From contig URLR01000007.1 in the NCBI GenBank assembly GCA_900548815.1, positions 1 through 49,123 of the forward strand: 49,123 bases of DNA, given 5' to 3'. This stretch comes from an uncultured Collinsella sp. (GTDB lineage Bacteria > Actinomycetota > Coriobacteriia > Coriobacteriales > Coriobacteriaceae). Positions 1 through 8,497 of the stretch are shown piece by piece (the stretch's first letter is position 1; each line of letters starts with the position of its first letter). Under the pieces are notes generated by a model. The model had not been told where the DNA came from, ran no database searches, and saw only the letters and a program-made list of their open reading frames with translations. The position numbers were made by a program, and so were the translations under genes.

Positions 1-52
1 CATACGAGGTAGGAGTCCGTCTCGTGGGCTCGGAGATGTGTATAAGAGACAG
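1..52. other. Sequencing adapter (P7 end, i7 index, Nextera transposase end)
   Basis: Not genomic. Bases 1-10 match the end of the Illumina P7 primer with one mismatch, 11-18 (AGGAGTCC) are the adapter-strand form of Nextera i7 index N705, and 19-52 are the Nextera read-2 adapter ending in the transposon mosaic end (TATAAGAGACAG). Translated in frame it gives the well-known contaminant peptide GSEMCIRDR, which fuses to the sulfatase and must not be annotated as protein. Confidence 0.97.
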
Positions 53-1250
53 GACCGCCGTGGTAGGCAAGATGCACGTGCATCCGCCGCGTTTGGGCTG
101 CGGCTTCGAGCACATGCGCCTGCATGACGGCTACATCGGCCACTACCGCAAGGCGAACCTGCCGTACTGGATGCACCAGAACGTCTCCGACGACTACATG
201 CGCTTCCTCAAAAATGAACTGGGCGAATTCGCCGACGTGAACGGTTCGGGCGTTGAGAACAACTCCTGGATCACCCATCCCTGGGCCTACGAGGAGCGCC
301 TGCACCCCACCAACTGGGTGGTGGACGAGTCCATCCGCTTTTTGGAGACCCGCGATCGCACGCGCCCGTTCTTCCTCATGACGAGCTTCGTGCGGCCCCA
401 CCCGCCCTTCGACGCGCCGCAGACCTACTTCGATCTGTACCGCGACATGGAGCTGCGCGCGCCTGCCGCTGGCGATTGGGATGACGCCGATGCCACCGAG
501 CGCGATGGCATGATCTTGGACAGCGTGCACGGCTGCCGCGACGCCGAGCTGCGCCGCGAGGCCATGGCGGGCTATTATGCCTGCATCACACATATGGACC
601 ACCAGATCGGCCGGCTCATCACGGCGCTCGAGAACGACGAGACCTACCACGACACCGTGATCGTGTTCTGCTCCGACCACGGCGAGATGCTCTTTGACCA
701 CAGTCTCTTTCGCAAGGTGTTGCCCTACGAGGGCTCCGCGCGCATCCCCTTCATCGTGCACGTGGGCAAAAACGTCGATGTGCCGGGCGGCGAGCGCGTT
801 CGCGGCGTGAGCGAGAGCACGGTGGAACTCATGGACCTTATGCCCACCATCCTCGAGGCGTGCGACCTGCCCGTGCCCGAGGGCGTGGAGGGCGCCTCGC
901 TCATGGGCGAGCTTACCGGCGCCGCGCCGCTGAACCGTGCATACCTGCACGGCGAGCACAGCGGCAGCCGCGAGCAGTCCAACCAGTGGATCGTGACCCC
1001 GCATGACAAGTACATCTGGTTCACACGGACCGGGGTGGAGCAGTATTTCGACCTGGACGCCGATCCGCGTGAGGAGCACGACCTCATCGACGCTCCGGAG
1101 CGCGCCGCGCGCATCGCCGTGCTCCGTGCCTGCCTGATTGAGGAGCTCGCTGGTCGCGAAGAGGGATATGTTCGTGACGGCGAGTTGGTGGCGGGACGTG
1201 CGCCCGCCGTTATGCTTGAGCGCCCCCGGCCCTCGCGCCTCCAACGTTAA
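53..1250 (+). CDS. Sulfatase family protein, 5'-truncated at the contig end
   Basis: The C-terminal ~399 residues of a type I sulfatase, which hydrolyses a sulfate ester using a formylglycine residue and a divalent metal. Visible signatures are GKMHVHPPR near the new N-terminus (the lysine and histidine of the family's GKxH motif), the SDHGEML metal-binding motif, and FRKVLPYEGSARIPFIV with the active-site lysine. The N-terminal CxPxR motif that carries formylglycine is upstream and missing, so substrate class and signal peptide cannot be judged. The open frame reaches into the adapter, so the apparent ATG at 24 is an artefact. The next gene starts 15 bp downstream with a GAGAAAGG ribosome site and may be co-transcribed. 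The alternative of a phosphonate monoester hydrolase in the same fold cannot be excluded. Confidence 0.85.
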
Positions 1251-1265
1251 GAGAAAGGCCTATCC

Positions 1266-1877
1266 ATGGATATGAAGACGATCGGCATTGTGGTCGTAGT
1301 GGTTGCGGTCGGGTTCACCATTTACATGGAGGTCCAAAAGCGCACAACCTTCGCCAAGCTCGAGGCGTACCTGCGCGAGGGCGACCTCAACAACTACCTC
1401 AAGGTCCTGAACCGCCCGCTCACTAGCGTGCTGTACCCCAAGTACAACGTGCTTTTCATGCGCTTGAACGCAGCTCTTGCCATGGATGACGTCGAGGCAT
1501 CCGAGCGCATCATCCGCGAGATGGGTTCGCTCAAGATGAGCGAGGAGCAGACACTCGCGCTGGCGGCAAAGGCGTTCTCCTTCTACGTGGAGATCGGGGA
1601 TGAGCCCCACGCACGCGAGGTGCTCTCCTACCTCGAGGAGCACGGTGATCGCGAGGCTGCGCGTGCCGACCGTCGCACCTATGACGTCTTCCTCAAGGGC
1701 TCGTATGCCTATATCGACGAGATGGAGCGCGCGTTGTCGGAGGCGGCTGGCATGGAAGAGGCCCTGCTCTGCCAGATGCTCTCGGTTCAGTACGAGAACA
1801 AGGGTGACGAGGGGCGCGCCGCGTCCTATTGCGAGCGCGCTGAGCGGACGCTCGCAGCAGCCATGCCTGACAAGTAG
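1266..1877 (+). CDS. Membrane-anchored helical-repeat protein, unknown function
   Basis: A 203-residue protein. Residues 4-20 form one hydrophobic segment (IGIVVVVVAVGFTIYM), likely an N-terminal membrane anchor. The rest is amphipathic helix with a TPR-like look (AYLREGDLNNYLKVLNR, ALAAKAFSFYVEIGD, QYENKGDEGRAASYCERAE). A second ATG lies two codons in, and the start chosen has GAGAAAGG about 7 bases upstream. It follows the sulfatase closely. I do not recognise a named family. Scaffold or protein-protein interaction is an inference from the helical repeats only. Confidence 0.75.
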   Translation: MDMKTIGIVVVVVAVGFTIYMEVQKRTTFAKLEAYLREGDLNNYLKVLNRPLTSVLYPKYNVLFMRLNAALAMDDVEASERIIREMGSLKMSEEQTLALAAKAFSFYVEIGDEPHAREVLSYLEEHGDREAARADRRTYDVFLKGSYAYIDEMERALSEAAGMEEALLCQMLSVQYENKGDEGRAASYCERAERTLAAAMPDK

Positions 1878-1898
1878 GGAAGAGTCTAGGCGCTTCAT

Positions 1899-2148
1899 AT
1901 GCTAGCAATCGTATTCACCATTGCGTTTTTCGCCTCTACCATCAGTGCCATCTGCGGTGTCGGCGGGGCATCATCATTAAGCCCGTGATGGACGCCGTGG
2001 GTGTCGCCGACGTGGCGACCATCAACTTCCTGTCCGGATGCACCGCGAGGACAACATCGGGCACTTCGCCATGAGCGTTTCCACCGCGCTGCTGCTCGAC
2101 GTCGTCTACGCGTGCATCTTCAACCAGGATTACTTCGCTAACTACTAG
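1899..2148 (+). pseudogene. Degraded TSUP (TauE/SafE-like) permease remnant
   Basis: It begins MLAIVFTIAFFASTISAICG and continues VGG, then shifts frame by one base. In the next frame it reads IIIKPVMDAVGVADVATINF, which aligns with GGGVIIKPVVDAMNVMSVST in the intact TSUP gene at 2379. After about 30 residues the similarity stops and a different frame reads SVSTALLLDVVYACIFNQDY before TAG at 2146-2148. So the first transmembrane segment of a TSUP transporter is joined by frameshift and deletion to an unrelated or unrecognised tail. No functional product is expected. Confidence 0.7.
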
Positions 2149-2378
2149 CGGCGTGTCGAGACGGTGCGCGGGCCATTGATGGACTCGGCAGGCAGATTGG
2201 CGGGGACGCCTAGCCCTTGGCGCAACGGTGCTCCGCATGAGCGGCGTAAATAGGGACATATCGCGCAGCAGCGTTCGAGATATGTAAAAGTCCACAACCA
2301 TACGCTGCGGTTTTGAATGATACGAACGCTTGCAATTCGTTGCATAGGGTGTTGCTCGATCGATAGGAGCTTGTTCGG

Positions 2379-3176
2379 ATGGGTCCTCAATACATCTTGG
2401 TCTTCGCGGTATGCTTCCTGGCGTCGCTTCTGGGGCCGCTCTGTGGCATCGGCGGCGGCGTGATCATCAAGCCCGTGGTCGACGCGATGAACGTCATGAG
2501 CGTGAGCACGGTGAGCTTCCTCTCGAGCATGTCGGTGCTCATCATGTCGCTCTCCACGCTCGCGCAGAACGCGGCGAGCGGGCAGTCTGATATCGACGCG
2601 CGGGCGATGTCGCCCATCGCCGTCAGCTCCGCGGTGGGCGGCGTGATCGGCAAGATGTTGTTCAACCGGCTGGGGTCCGTGTTCCCCGACGCCGAGCTCG
2701 TCGGCGCGGTCCAGGCCGCCGTGCTCATCGTGCTCGCCGTCCTCGTGCTGGCCTACACGCTCAACAAGGCGCGCATCAAGGGCCTCAAGCTCGAGAATGC
2801 GTGGGCGCAGGCGCTCATAGGGTTCTGCGCCGGGGCGTGCTGGTCCTTCCTCGGCATCGGCGGCGGCCCCTTCAACCTGGCCATCCTCGTCTTCTTCTTC
2901 GCCATGGAGAGCAAGCCCGCCGCGCAGGCGTCGCTGTTCATCATCGCGTTCTCGCAGACGGCGAGCCTCATCTACACGCTGGCCACGGGCAGCGTGCCCG
3001 CGTTCCTCCCCGTGGTCCTGCTGGGCATGGCGGCGATGGCGGTGCTTGGGTCGGTCGTGGGGCGCCGCCTGCTGCGCCGGATGGACTCGGCGGCGGTCGA
3101 TAAGCTCTACGTGTTCGCCCTCGTGCTCATCATCGTGATCTGCACGTACAATTTCATCCGGTTCTCGGTGCTCTAG
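2379..3176 (+). CDS. TSUP family (sulfite exporter TauE/SafE-like) membrane transporter
   Basis: A 265-residue polytopic membrane protein of the 4-toluene sulfonate uptake permease family, whose members move sulfite, sulfoacetate or other organosulfur anions. The internal duplication typical of the family is visible: GPLCGIGGGVIIKPVVDA near residues 18-36 and WSFLGIGGGPFNLAILVFF near 152-172, each with the GxGGG loop. About seven to eight hydrophobic stretches follow. AGGAGC precedes ATG 2379. An upstream sulfatase and a broken paralogue suggest organosulfur handling, but the substrate is not determinable from sequence. No strong terminator is visible after the stop. Confidence 0.88.
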   Translation: MGPQYILVFAVCFLASLLGPLCGIGGGVIIKPVVDAMNVMSVSTVSFLSSMSVLIMSLSTLAQNAASGQSDIDARAMSPIAVSSAVGGVIGKMLFNRLGSVFPDAELVGAVQAAVLIVLAVLVLAYTLNKARIKGLKLENAWAQALIGFCAGACWSFLGIGGGPFNLAILVFFFAMESKPAAQASLFIIAFSQTASLIYTLATGSVPAFLPVVLLGMAAMAVLGSVVGRRLLRRMDSAAVDKLYVFALVLIIVICTYNFIRFSVL

Positions 3177-3775
3177 TTCTTCGCCCCGAAACGGGATGCC
3201 GCGATAATGGAGCTGGAGCGCGGGCCTTCCTCTTCTGCCTTGAGGAGGTCGCCGTGTCCCGCTCGTCTCATGAGCGCCGATGGTGTTGAAGTCCTCTTGG
3301 CAATAAGTCGCGGCAGCGTCAGCCGCCAATTCAAAAAAGCCACAGGCGGAAGGCAAACCGCTTCAAAGCAAATTCACCCTCCAACAAATAGTGGATCCCC
3401 AACAAAGTCTTTAGCCTGAGCGAGCAGAGTTAAGCAGGCGTCAACGTGTCGTCTCCCAAGCCCGGCAGAGCAGCAACCTTAATATATTTCGCCGCCGCTC
3501 TGCCGGCCCCAGGCGACTCCGCGCACTTTACCTGCGTAAACAATGTGAGTGAAATATGAATCTCGATGGATACGCCCGCAGCCGTGTATACTAGACAGCT
3601 GTGTGTAACCAGGGGAGTATTCTGGCTGGACAAAACGCCTGCTTAATAGGGTTGTCAGGTAGTTCGGACGCAATACAAGGCTGGAGAGCACGTCGTGTAA
3701 GTAGTGGTCCTCTAGGGGCGTACGCTCGGTGGTGTACGCATTGTCCCAAGACCACGCGAGAGTTGGGATCATATC
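3177..3775. other. Non-coding gap and leader of the ribosomal protein operon
   Basis: About 600 bases with no convincing gene. The first part is low-complexity and A-rich around 3320-3410. An inverted repeat (CCGGCAGAGC at 3462-3471, GCTCTGCCGG at 3497-3506) could fold but has no U-run. A promoter-like conserved element sits at 3566-3591, leaving a leader of about 180 nt before rplC. No rpsJ is present here, although it usually precedes rplC. Confidence 0.6.
3566..3591 (+). promoter_or_regulatory. Conserved promoter-like element upstream of rplC
   Basis: A 26-bp element beginning ATGGATACGCCCG and ending CCGTGTATAC. It recurs upstream of rplB at 5431-5456 with 24 of 26 positions identical. 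TATACT at 3587-3592 resembles a -10 box. No canonical -35 lies 17 bp upstream, so the exact promoter register is uncertain. Confidence 0.55.
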
Positions 3776-4396
3776 TTGATCAGCATGATTCTCGGCCGCA
3801 AGATTGGCATGACCCAGGTTTGGGACGAGAACGACAACGTCGTCCCCGTCACGGTCATCCAGGCTGGCCCCTGCGCTGTCTCGCAGGTTAAAACTCAGGC
3901 AACCGACGGCTATGACGCCGTCCAGATCGGTTTCGGCGACATCAAGGCCAAGAACGTGAACAAGCCCATGGCTGGTCACTTCGCTAAGGCTGGCGTCGAG
4001 CCTGTCCGCTTCCTTCGTGAGGTCCGCGTCGAGAACGGCGAGGAGCACAAGGTCGGCGAGGTCGTTACCGTCGCTGATTTCGCTGATGTCGAGAAGGTCG
4101 ACGTCATCGGTACCTCCAAGGGTAAGGGCTTCCAGGGTCGCATCAAGCGCTGGGGTCAGCGCCGCGGTCCTATGACGCATGGTTCTCACTTCCAGCGTCA
4201 CCCCGGTTCTATCGGTCAGTGCGCCTATCCTGCGCGCGTCCTCAAGGGCGTCAAGATGGCCGGTCACATGGGTAACGAGCGCGTTACCGTCAAGAACCTT
4301 TCCGTTGTCCGCATCGATGCCGAGCAGAACCTCATCTTGGTCAAGGGCGCTGTCCCGGGTGCCAAGAATGGTCTCGTCGCCATCCGTATGGCCTAA
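3776..4396 (+). CDS. rplC: 50S ribosomal protein L3
   Basis: L3 is an early 23S rRNA binder needed for assembly of the peptidyl transferase region. The family signature is clear: GRKIGMTQVWDE at the N-terminus and the basic loop KGKGFQGRIKRWGQRRGPM with THGSHFQRHPGSIG. The length, about 206 residues, is usual. The start is uncertain: TTG at 3776 (with GGGAT upstream) or ATG at 3785, giving a protein three residues shorter. It is the first gene of the operon here, with no rpsJ before it. Confidence 0.97.
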   Translation: MISMILGRKIGMTQVWDENDNVVPVTVIQAGPCAVSQVKTQATDGYDAVQIGFGDIKAKNVNKPMAGHFAKAGVEPVRFLREVRVENGEEHKVGEVVTVADFADVEKVDVIGTSKGKGFQGRIKRWGQRRGPMTHGSHFQRHPGSIGQCAYPARVLKGVKMAGHMGNERVTVKNLSVVRIDAEQNLILVKGAVPGAKNGLVAIRMA

Positions 4397-4442
4397 GGGC
4401 CCAGCCCATTTAGCCCAGCGTCATACCAAGGAGAACACTTAA

Positions 4443-5069
4443 ATGGCAAAGTTTGAAGTAAAGAACAGCGAGGGCAAGAAGGTCGCCGAGGCCGAGCTCG
4501 CCGCTGAGGTGTACGGCATCGAGCCGAACATCCACGTTATGCACCACATCGTCAAGTGCCAGATGGCCTCTTGGCGTCAGGGCACCCAGTCCGCTAAGGG
4601 CCGCTCTGAGGTTTCCGGTGGCGGCAAGAAGCCTTGGCGTCAGAAGGGCACCGGCCGTGCCCGCCAGGGTTCCATCCGTGCTGCCCAGTGGCGTCACGGT
4701 GGCGTTGTCTTCGCCCCCAAGCCCCGTTCCTACGCTAAGCGTATGAACAACAAGGAGGTCAAGCTGGCTATGCGCTCTGCGCTGTCCGCCAAGCTGGCCG
4801 ATGGCGAGCTTGTGCTCGTCGACGACTACGGCTTCGAGAAGCCTTCCACCAAGGCTGCCGTTGCCATGCTCAAGGCTCTCGGCCTTGAGGGCAAGCGTCT
4901 GACCATCATCGTTCGCGATGAGGACGTCAACGCCTACCTGTCGTTCCGCAACATTCCCAAGACGTTCATCATCACTGCCGACGAGGCCAACACCTACGAT
5001 CTCGTCAACAACAACGCCGTGCTGATGCCCGCCGACATCGCCGCTCACTTCGGGGAGGTGCTTGCTTAA
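4443..5069 (+). CDS. rplD: 50S ribosomal protein L4
   Basis: L4 (208 residues) lines the exit tunnel and in Proteobacteria also represses the S10 operon. The long basic tunnel loop is present (GGGKKPWRQKGTGRARQGSI, HGGVVFAPKPRSY). AAGGAG precedes ATG 4443. It is followed with no gap by rplW, whose ATG directly follows the rplD stop, so translational coupling is likely. Whether L4 autoregulates here cannot be seen. Confidence 0.97.
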   Translation: MAKFEVKNSEGKKVAEAELAAEVYGIEPNIHVMHHIVKCQMASWRQGTQSAKGRSEVSGGGKKPWRQKGTGRARQGSIRAAQWRHGGVVFAPKPRSYAKRMNNKEVKLAMRSALSAKLADGELVLVDDYGFEKPSTKAAVAMLKALGLEGKRLTIIVRDEDVNAYLSFRNIPKTFIITADEANTYDLVNNNAVLMPADIAAHFGEVLA

Positions 5070-5357
5070 ATGACCGCCCACGAGATCATCATCCGTCCGA
5101 TCGTGTCCGAGCGTTCCTTCTCCGGCATGGAGCAGAACAAGTACACGTTCGAGGTCGCCAAGGATGCTAACAAGTATCAGATCAAGGACGCTGTCGAGGA
5201 GATCTTCGGCGTCAAGGTCGTTCGCGTGAACACCCTGACGGTCAAGCCCAAGACCAAGCGCGTGCGCTATGTCGCCGGCAAGACCCGTTCTTGGAAGAAG
5301 GCCATCGTCACGCTGGCCGAGGGCGACACCATCGAGGTCTTTGGCAACCAGGCCTAA
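5070..5357 (+). CDS. rplW: 50S ribosomal protein L23
   Basis: L23 (95 residues) sits at the tunnel exit and is the docking site for trigger factor and SRP. The N-terminal IIRPIVSERSF and the central FEVAKDANKYQIKDAVEEIF match the family, with the basic loop TVKPKTKRVR. It starts at the base after the rplD stop. A hairpin and T-run follow at 5375-5419, before rplB, which splits the operon. Confidence 0.97.
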   Translation: MTAHEIIIRPIVSERSFSGMEQNKYTFEVAKDANKYQIKDAVEEIFGVKVVRVNTLTVKPKTKRVRYVAGKTRSWKKAIVTLAEGDTIEVFGNQA

Positions 5358-5374
5358 GACTCGCTGCTGTTGAG

Positions 5375-5419
5375 TGAGCTCATGCCTCCCAAATAGGGGA
5401 GGCGAGAGCTCAAGGTTTT
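5375..5419 (+). terminator. Internal terminator or attenuator between rplW and rplB
   Basis: Stem TGAGCTC (5375-5381) with GAGCTCA (5406-5412), continued inside by GCCTCCC with GGGAGGC, and followed by GGTTTT. A small internal loop separates the two helices. The T-run is short, so partial termination is more likely than a full stop. Confidence 0.55.
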
Positions 5420-5430
5420 GGGCGTATAAA

Positions 5431-5456
5431 ATGGACACGCCCGGAGCCGTGTATAC
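5431..5456 (+). promoter_or_regulatory. Second copy of the conserved promoter-like element, upstream of rplB
   Basis: It begins ATGGACACGCCCG and ends CCGTGTATAC, matching 24 of 26 positions of the element at 3566-3591. It lies just downstream of the internal terminator and about 80 bp before rplB, which suggests a separate start of transcription for the rplB-rplX part of the operon. Confidence 0.55.
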
Positions 5457-5536
5457 GTCCGGTGTCATCGCACCCGAGGCAGAACCTCGAATCCCTGTCT
5501 GCGATGGCTAACGGATTCCTATTGAAAGGGATTGTA

Positions 5537-6367
5537 ATGGCTGTAAAGCACCTTAAGCCGACCTCCGCTGGTAGGCGTTGGCAGACGATCTCCGACTTCT
5601 CCGAGATCACCTGCACCAAGCCCGAGAAGTCTCTTCTCGAGCCCCTGCCCAAGAAGGCCGGTCGTAACAACAACGGCCGCATCACCACCCGCCACCAGGG
5701 CGGCGGCGTGAAGCGTCGTTACCGCGTGATCGACTTCAAGCGCAACAAGGACGGCGTGCCCGCCAAGGTTGCCACGATCGAGTACGATCCGAACCGTTCC
5801 GCTCGCATCGCTCTGCTGCACTACGCTGACGGTGAGAAGCGCTACATCCTGGCCCCCAAGGGCCTCGAGGTCGGTCAGACCATCATGTCCGGTTCTGACG
5901 CCGACATCAAGCCGGGCAACGCTCTGCCCCTCGCCGACATCCCCGTCGGTACGCTCATCCACGCCGTCGAGTTCCAGCCGGGCAAGGGCGCTGCTATCGC
6001 CCGTTCCGCCGGTAACTCCTGCCAGCTGATGGGTAAGGAGGGCAAGTACGCTATCGTCCGTATGCCTTCCTCCGAGATGCGCCGCATCCTCGTTACCTGC
6101 CGCGCCACCGTCGGTGAGGTCGGCAACGCCGATCACTCCAACATCGTCATCGGCAAGGCCGGCCGTAAGCGCCACATGAACGTGCGCCCGACCGTCCGCG
6201 GTACCGTCATGAACCCTGTCGACCACCCGCACGGCGGTGGCGAGGGCAAGAACCACACCTCTGGTCGTCCCTCCGTTACCCCCTGGGGTAAGCCGACGAA
6301 GGGCCTTCGTACGCGCAAGAAGAAGAAGGTCTCGAACCAGCACATCATTCGTCGCCGTAAGAAGTAA
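5537..6367 (+). CDS. rplB: 50S ribosomal protein L2
   Basis: L2 (276 residues) binds 23S rRNA and supports subunit joining and peptidyl transfer. Signatures: GRITTRHQGGGVKRRYR near residue 50, and NPVDHPHGGGEGKNH with the conserved histidine near the catalytic centre, followed by the basic tail LRTRKKKK. The start MAVKHLKPTS is preferred over upstream in-frame ATGs because GAAAGGG sits just before it and the length then matches the family. Confidence 0.97.
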   Translation: MAVKHLKPTSAGRRWQTISDFSEITCTKPEKSLLEPLPKKAGRNNNGRITTRHQGGGVKRRYRVIDFKRNKDGVPAKVATIEYDPNRSARIALLHYADGEKRYILAPKGLEVGQTIMSGSDADIKPGNALPLADIPVGTLIHAVEFQPGKGAAIARSAGNSCQLMGKEGKYAIVRMPSSEMRRILVTCRATVGEVGNADHSNIVIGKAGRKRHMNVRPTVRGTVMNPVDHPHGGGEGKNHTSGRPSVTPWGKPTKGLRTRKKKKVSNQHIIRRRKK

Positions 6368-6399
6368 TTTCGGATACCGAGTTTTAGGAGAAAGCACTT

Positions 6400-6660
6400 A
6401 TGAGCAGAAGTCTCAAAAAGGGCCCGTTCGTGGAGACTCGCCTTCTCTCGCGTATCACCGCGATGAACGAGGCTGGCAAGAAGGACGTCGTGAAGACCTG
6501 GTCCCGCGCGTCCACCATCTTCCCCGAGATGGTTGGTCACACCATCGCCGTCCACGACGGCCGCAAGCATGTGCCCGTGTATGTTACCGAGTCCATGGTT
6601 GGTCACAAGCTCGGCGAGTTCGCGCCGACTCGTACGTTCCGTGGCCACAAGGCTAAATAG
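6400..6660 (+). CDS. rpsS: 30S ribosomal protein S19
   Basis: S19 (86 residues) forms part of the 30S head with S13. MSRSLKKGPFVE at the N-terminus and LGEFAPTRTFRGHK at the C-terminus are diagnostic. TTAGGAGAAAG precedes ATG 6400. Slightly shorter than many S19 proteins (about 92) because the basic C-terminal tail is short. Confidence 0.97.
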   Translation: MSRSLKKGPFVETRLLSRITAMNEAGKKDVVKTWSRASTIFPEMVGHTIAVHDGRKHVPVYVTESMVGHKLGEFAPTRTFRGHKAK

Positions 6661-6674
6661 GGGGTTAACCGTAA

Positions 6675-7046
6675 ATGGCAACTAAGTCTATTGAAACTGA
6701 GGCCACCGAGGTTCGCGCCGTCGCTAAGTACGTGCGTGTTTCCCCCAGCAAGGCCCGCCTGGTGGTCGATCTGATCCGCCGCAAGCCTGTCGCTCAGGCC
6801 TTCGACATCCTCCACTTCTGCGACCGCGCCGTCGCCGTGGATGTCGAGAAGGTTCTCCGTTCCGCCGTTGCGAACGCCGAGAACAACAACGGTCTGCGTG
6901 CCGACAACCTGGTTGTCGCCGCTGCCTATGTTGACGAGGGTCCGACGCTTAAGCGCATCCGTCCTCGCGCCAAGGGTTCCGCTTCTCGCATTCTGAAGCG
7001 TACTTCCCACATCACCGTCGTCGTTGCTCCTCGAAAGGAGGCGTAA
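6675..7046 (+). CDS. rplV: 50S ribosomal protein L22
   Basis: L22 (123 residues) contacts all domains of 23S rRNA, and its hairpin lines the tunnel at the macrolide site. AKYVRVSPSKARLVVDLIRR and the C-terminal RIRPRAKGSASRILKRTSHI are typical. It has a short N-terminal extension (MATKSIETEATEVR). The rpsC ribosome site AAAGGAGG overlaps its last codons. Confidence 0.97.
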   Translation: MATKSIETEATEVRAVAKYVRVSPSKARLVVDLIRRKPVAQAFDILHFCDRAVAVDVEKVLRSAVANAENNNGLRADNLVVAAAYVDEGPTLKRIRPRAKGSASRILKRTSHITVVVAPRKEA

Positions 7047-7052
7047 AGCTGT

Positions 7053-7763
7053 ATGGGTCAGAAAGTCTACCCCACCGGCTTCCGTCTTGGCATCACCGAG
7101 AACTGGCGCTCCCGCTGGTTCGCAGAGAAGGATTACGCTAAGACCCTCGGTAACGATCTCGAGATCCGCAAGTACCTCGAGAAGCGTCTTTCCCGCGCAG
7201 CTGTCTCCCGCGTCGAGATCGAGCGCGCTGGCGACAAGGTGAAGGTCATCATCCTCACCGCTCGCCCCGGCGTTGTCATCGGTAAGAAGGGTGCCGAGAT
7301 CGATACCCTCCGCACCGAGCTCGAGAAGGTCGCTGGCGTCTCCAAGGGCCAGCTCTCCGTCGACGTTGTCGAGATCAAGCGCCCCGAGCTCGACGCCAAC
7401 CTCGTTGCTCAGTCTATCGCCGAGCAGCTCGAGGGCCGCGTTGCCTTCCGTCGCGCTATGCGCAAGGCTGTCCAGTCCGCCCGCAAGGCCGGCGCTAAGG
7501 GTATCCGTATCCAGTGCTCCGGTCGTCTCGGCGGTGCCGAGATGGGCCGTCGTGAGTGGTACCGTGAGGGTCGTGTGCCTCTGCACACCCTCCGTGCCAA
7601 GATCGACTACGGCACGGCCGTCGCCAGCACCACCATGGGCGCTTGCGGCGTGAAGGTCTGGATCTACCTGGGCGAGAAGCTCCCGGGCCAGCCTGTTCCC
7701 AACCCTGCACTCGAGGGCTCTTCCCGTCCTCGTCGTCGTAACTCCGAGAGGAGGGGTCAGTAG
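7053..7763 (+). CDS. rpsC: 30S ribosomal protein S3
   Basis: S3 (236 residues) forms the mRNA entry channel. It starts MGQKVYPTGFRLGI, carries a KH domain with the GVVIGKKGAEID loop, and has the C-terminal domain GIRIQCSGRLGGAEMGRREW. Its TAG stop shares a base with the GTG start of rplP, so translation is probably coupled. Confidence 0.97.
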   Translation: MGQKVYPTGFRLGITENWRSRWFAEKDYAKTLGNDLEIRKYLEKRLSRAAVSRVEIERAGDKVKVIILTARPGVVIGKKGAEIDTLRTELEKVAGVSKGQLSVDVVEIKRPELDANLVAQSIAEQLEGRVAFRRAMRKAVQSARKAGAKGIRIQCSGRLGGAEMGRREWYREGRVPLHTLRAKIDYGTAVASTTMGACGVKVWIYLGEKLPGQPVPNPALEGSSRPRRRNSERRGQ

Positions 7764-8266
7764 TGCTTGCCCCTAAGCGTATTCTTCACCGCAAGGTGCA
7801 GCGTGGCTCCATGAAGGGCCAGGCCAAGGGTAATACCGAGCTGCATTTCGGCGAGTTTGGTATCCAGGCTCTCGAGGCCCATTGGATCACCAACCGTCAG
7901 ATCGAGGCCGCTCGTATTGCCATGACCCGCTACATGAAGCGTGGCGGTCGTGTCTACATCACGATCTTCCCCGATAAGCCCATCACCAAGAAGCCCGCCG
8001 AGACTCGCATGGGTTCTGGTAAGGGTAATCCCGAGGAGTGGGTGGCCGTCGTCAAGCCCGGCCGCATCATGTTCGAGGTCAAGGGTGTTCCCGAGGAGGT
8101 CGCTCGCGAGGCTCTGCGTCTTGCGCAGCACAAGCTCCCCATCAAGACCAAGATTGTTGCTGCTAAGAACGCTGAGCAGCGCATCGAGAAGGAGATGGCT
8201 GAGGAGGCCGCTCTCGAGGCCAAGTGGGCTGCTGAGGACGCCGCCGCCGCCAAGGAGGAGAACTAA
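7763..8266 (+). CDS. rplP: 50S ribosomal protein L16 with charged C-terminal tail
   Basis: L16 contacts the A-site tRNA. LAPKRILHRKVQRGSMKG and MGSGKGNPEEWVAVVKPG identify it. At 167 residues it is longer than the usual 137-144, because of a tail rich in Glu, Ala and Lys (EKEMAEEAALEAKWAAED). It starts with GTG, preceded by GAGGAGGGG, and overlaps the rpsC stop. The stop overlaps the rpmC ATG. Confidence 0.97.
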   Translation: MLAPKRILHRKVQRGSMKGQAKGNTELHFGEFGIQALEAHWITNRQIEAARIAMTRYMKRGGRVYITIFPDKPITKKPAETRMGSGKGNPEEWVAVVKPGRIMFEVKGVPEEVAREALRLAQHKLPIKTKIVAAKNAEQRIEKEMAEEAALEAKWAAEDAAAAKEEN

Positions 8267-8481
8267 TGAAGCCCGCAGAGATTCGTGAGCTCTCGGACGC
8301 TCAGCTCGTTGAGAAGCTGAAGGAAATGCGCGCCGAGCTCTTTAACCTTCGTTTCCAGATGGCCACCAGCCAGCTGGACAACACCGCTCGCGTCAACACC
8401 GTGAAGAAGGACATCGCTCGCGTCCTCACGGAGCAGCGCGCCCGCGAGATCGCAGCGGAGAAGTCCGCTGTCGCCGAGTAG
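8266..8481 (+). CDS. rpmC: 50S ribosomal protein L29
   Basis: L29 (71 residues) is a helical hairpin at the tunnel exit beside L23. MKPAEIRELSDAQLVEKLKE and LFNLRFQMATSQLDN are typical, followed by KKDIARVLTEQRARE. The ATG overlaps the rplP stop, with GAGGAG just upstream. Confidence 0.96.
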   Translation: MKPAEIRELSDAQLVEKLKEMRAELFNLRFQMATSQLDNTARVNTVKKDIARVLTEQRAREIAAEKSAVAE

Positions 8482-8497
8482 GACCTAAGGAGAGAAC

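Noticed and set aside
24..52. ATG start of the sulfatase
   Set aside because: It lies in adapter sequence; the peptide GSEMCIRDR is a known artefact.
2145..3356. 403-codon minus-strand open frame opposite the TSUP gene
   Set aside because: It is the mirror of a well-supported membrane transporter, is extremely rich in Arg, His and Glu, and has no ribosome site.
3207..3419. 70-codon plus-strand frame after the TSUP gene
   Set aside because: No ribosome site, no domain, and a composition shift in the second half. Treated as non-coding.
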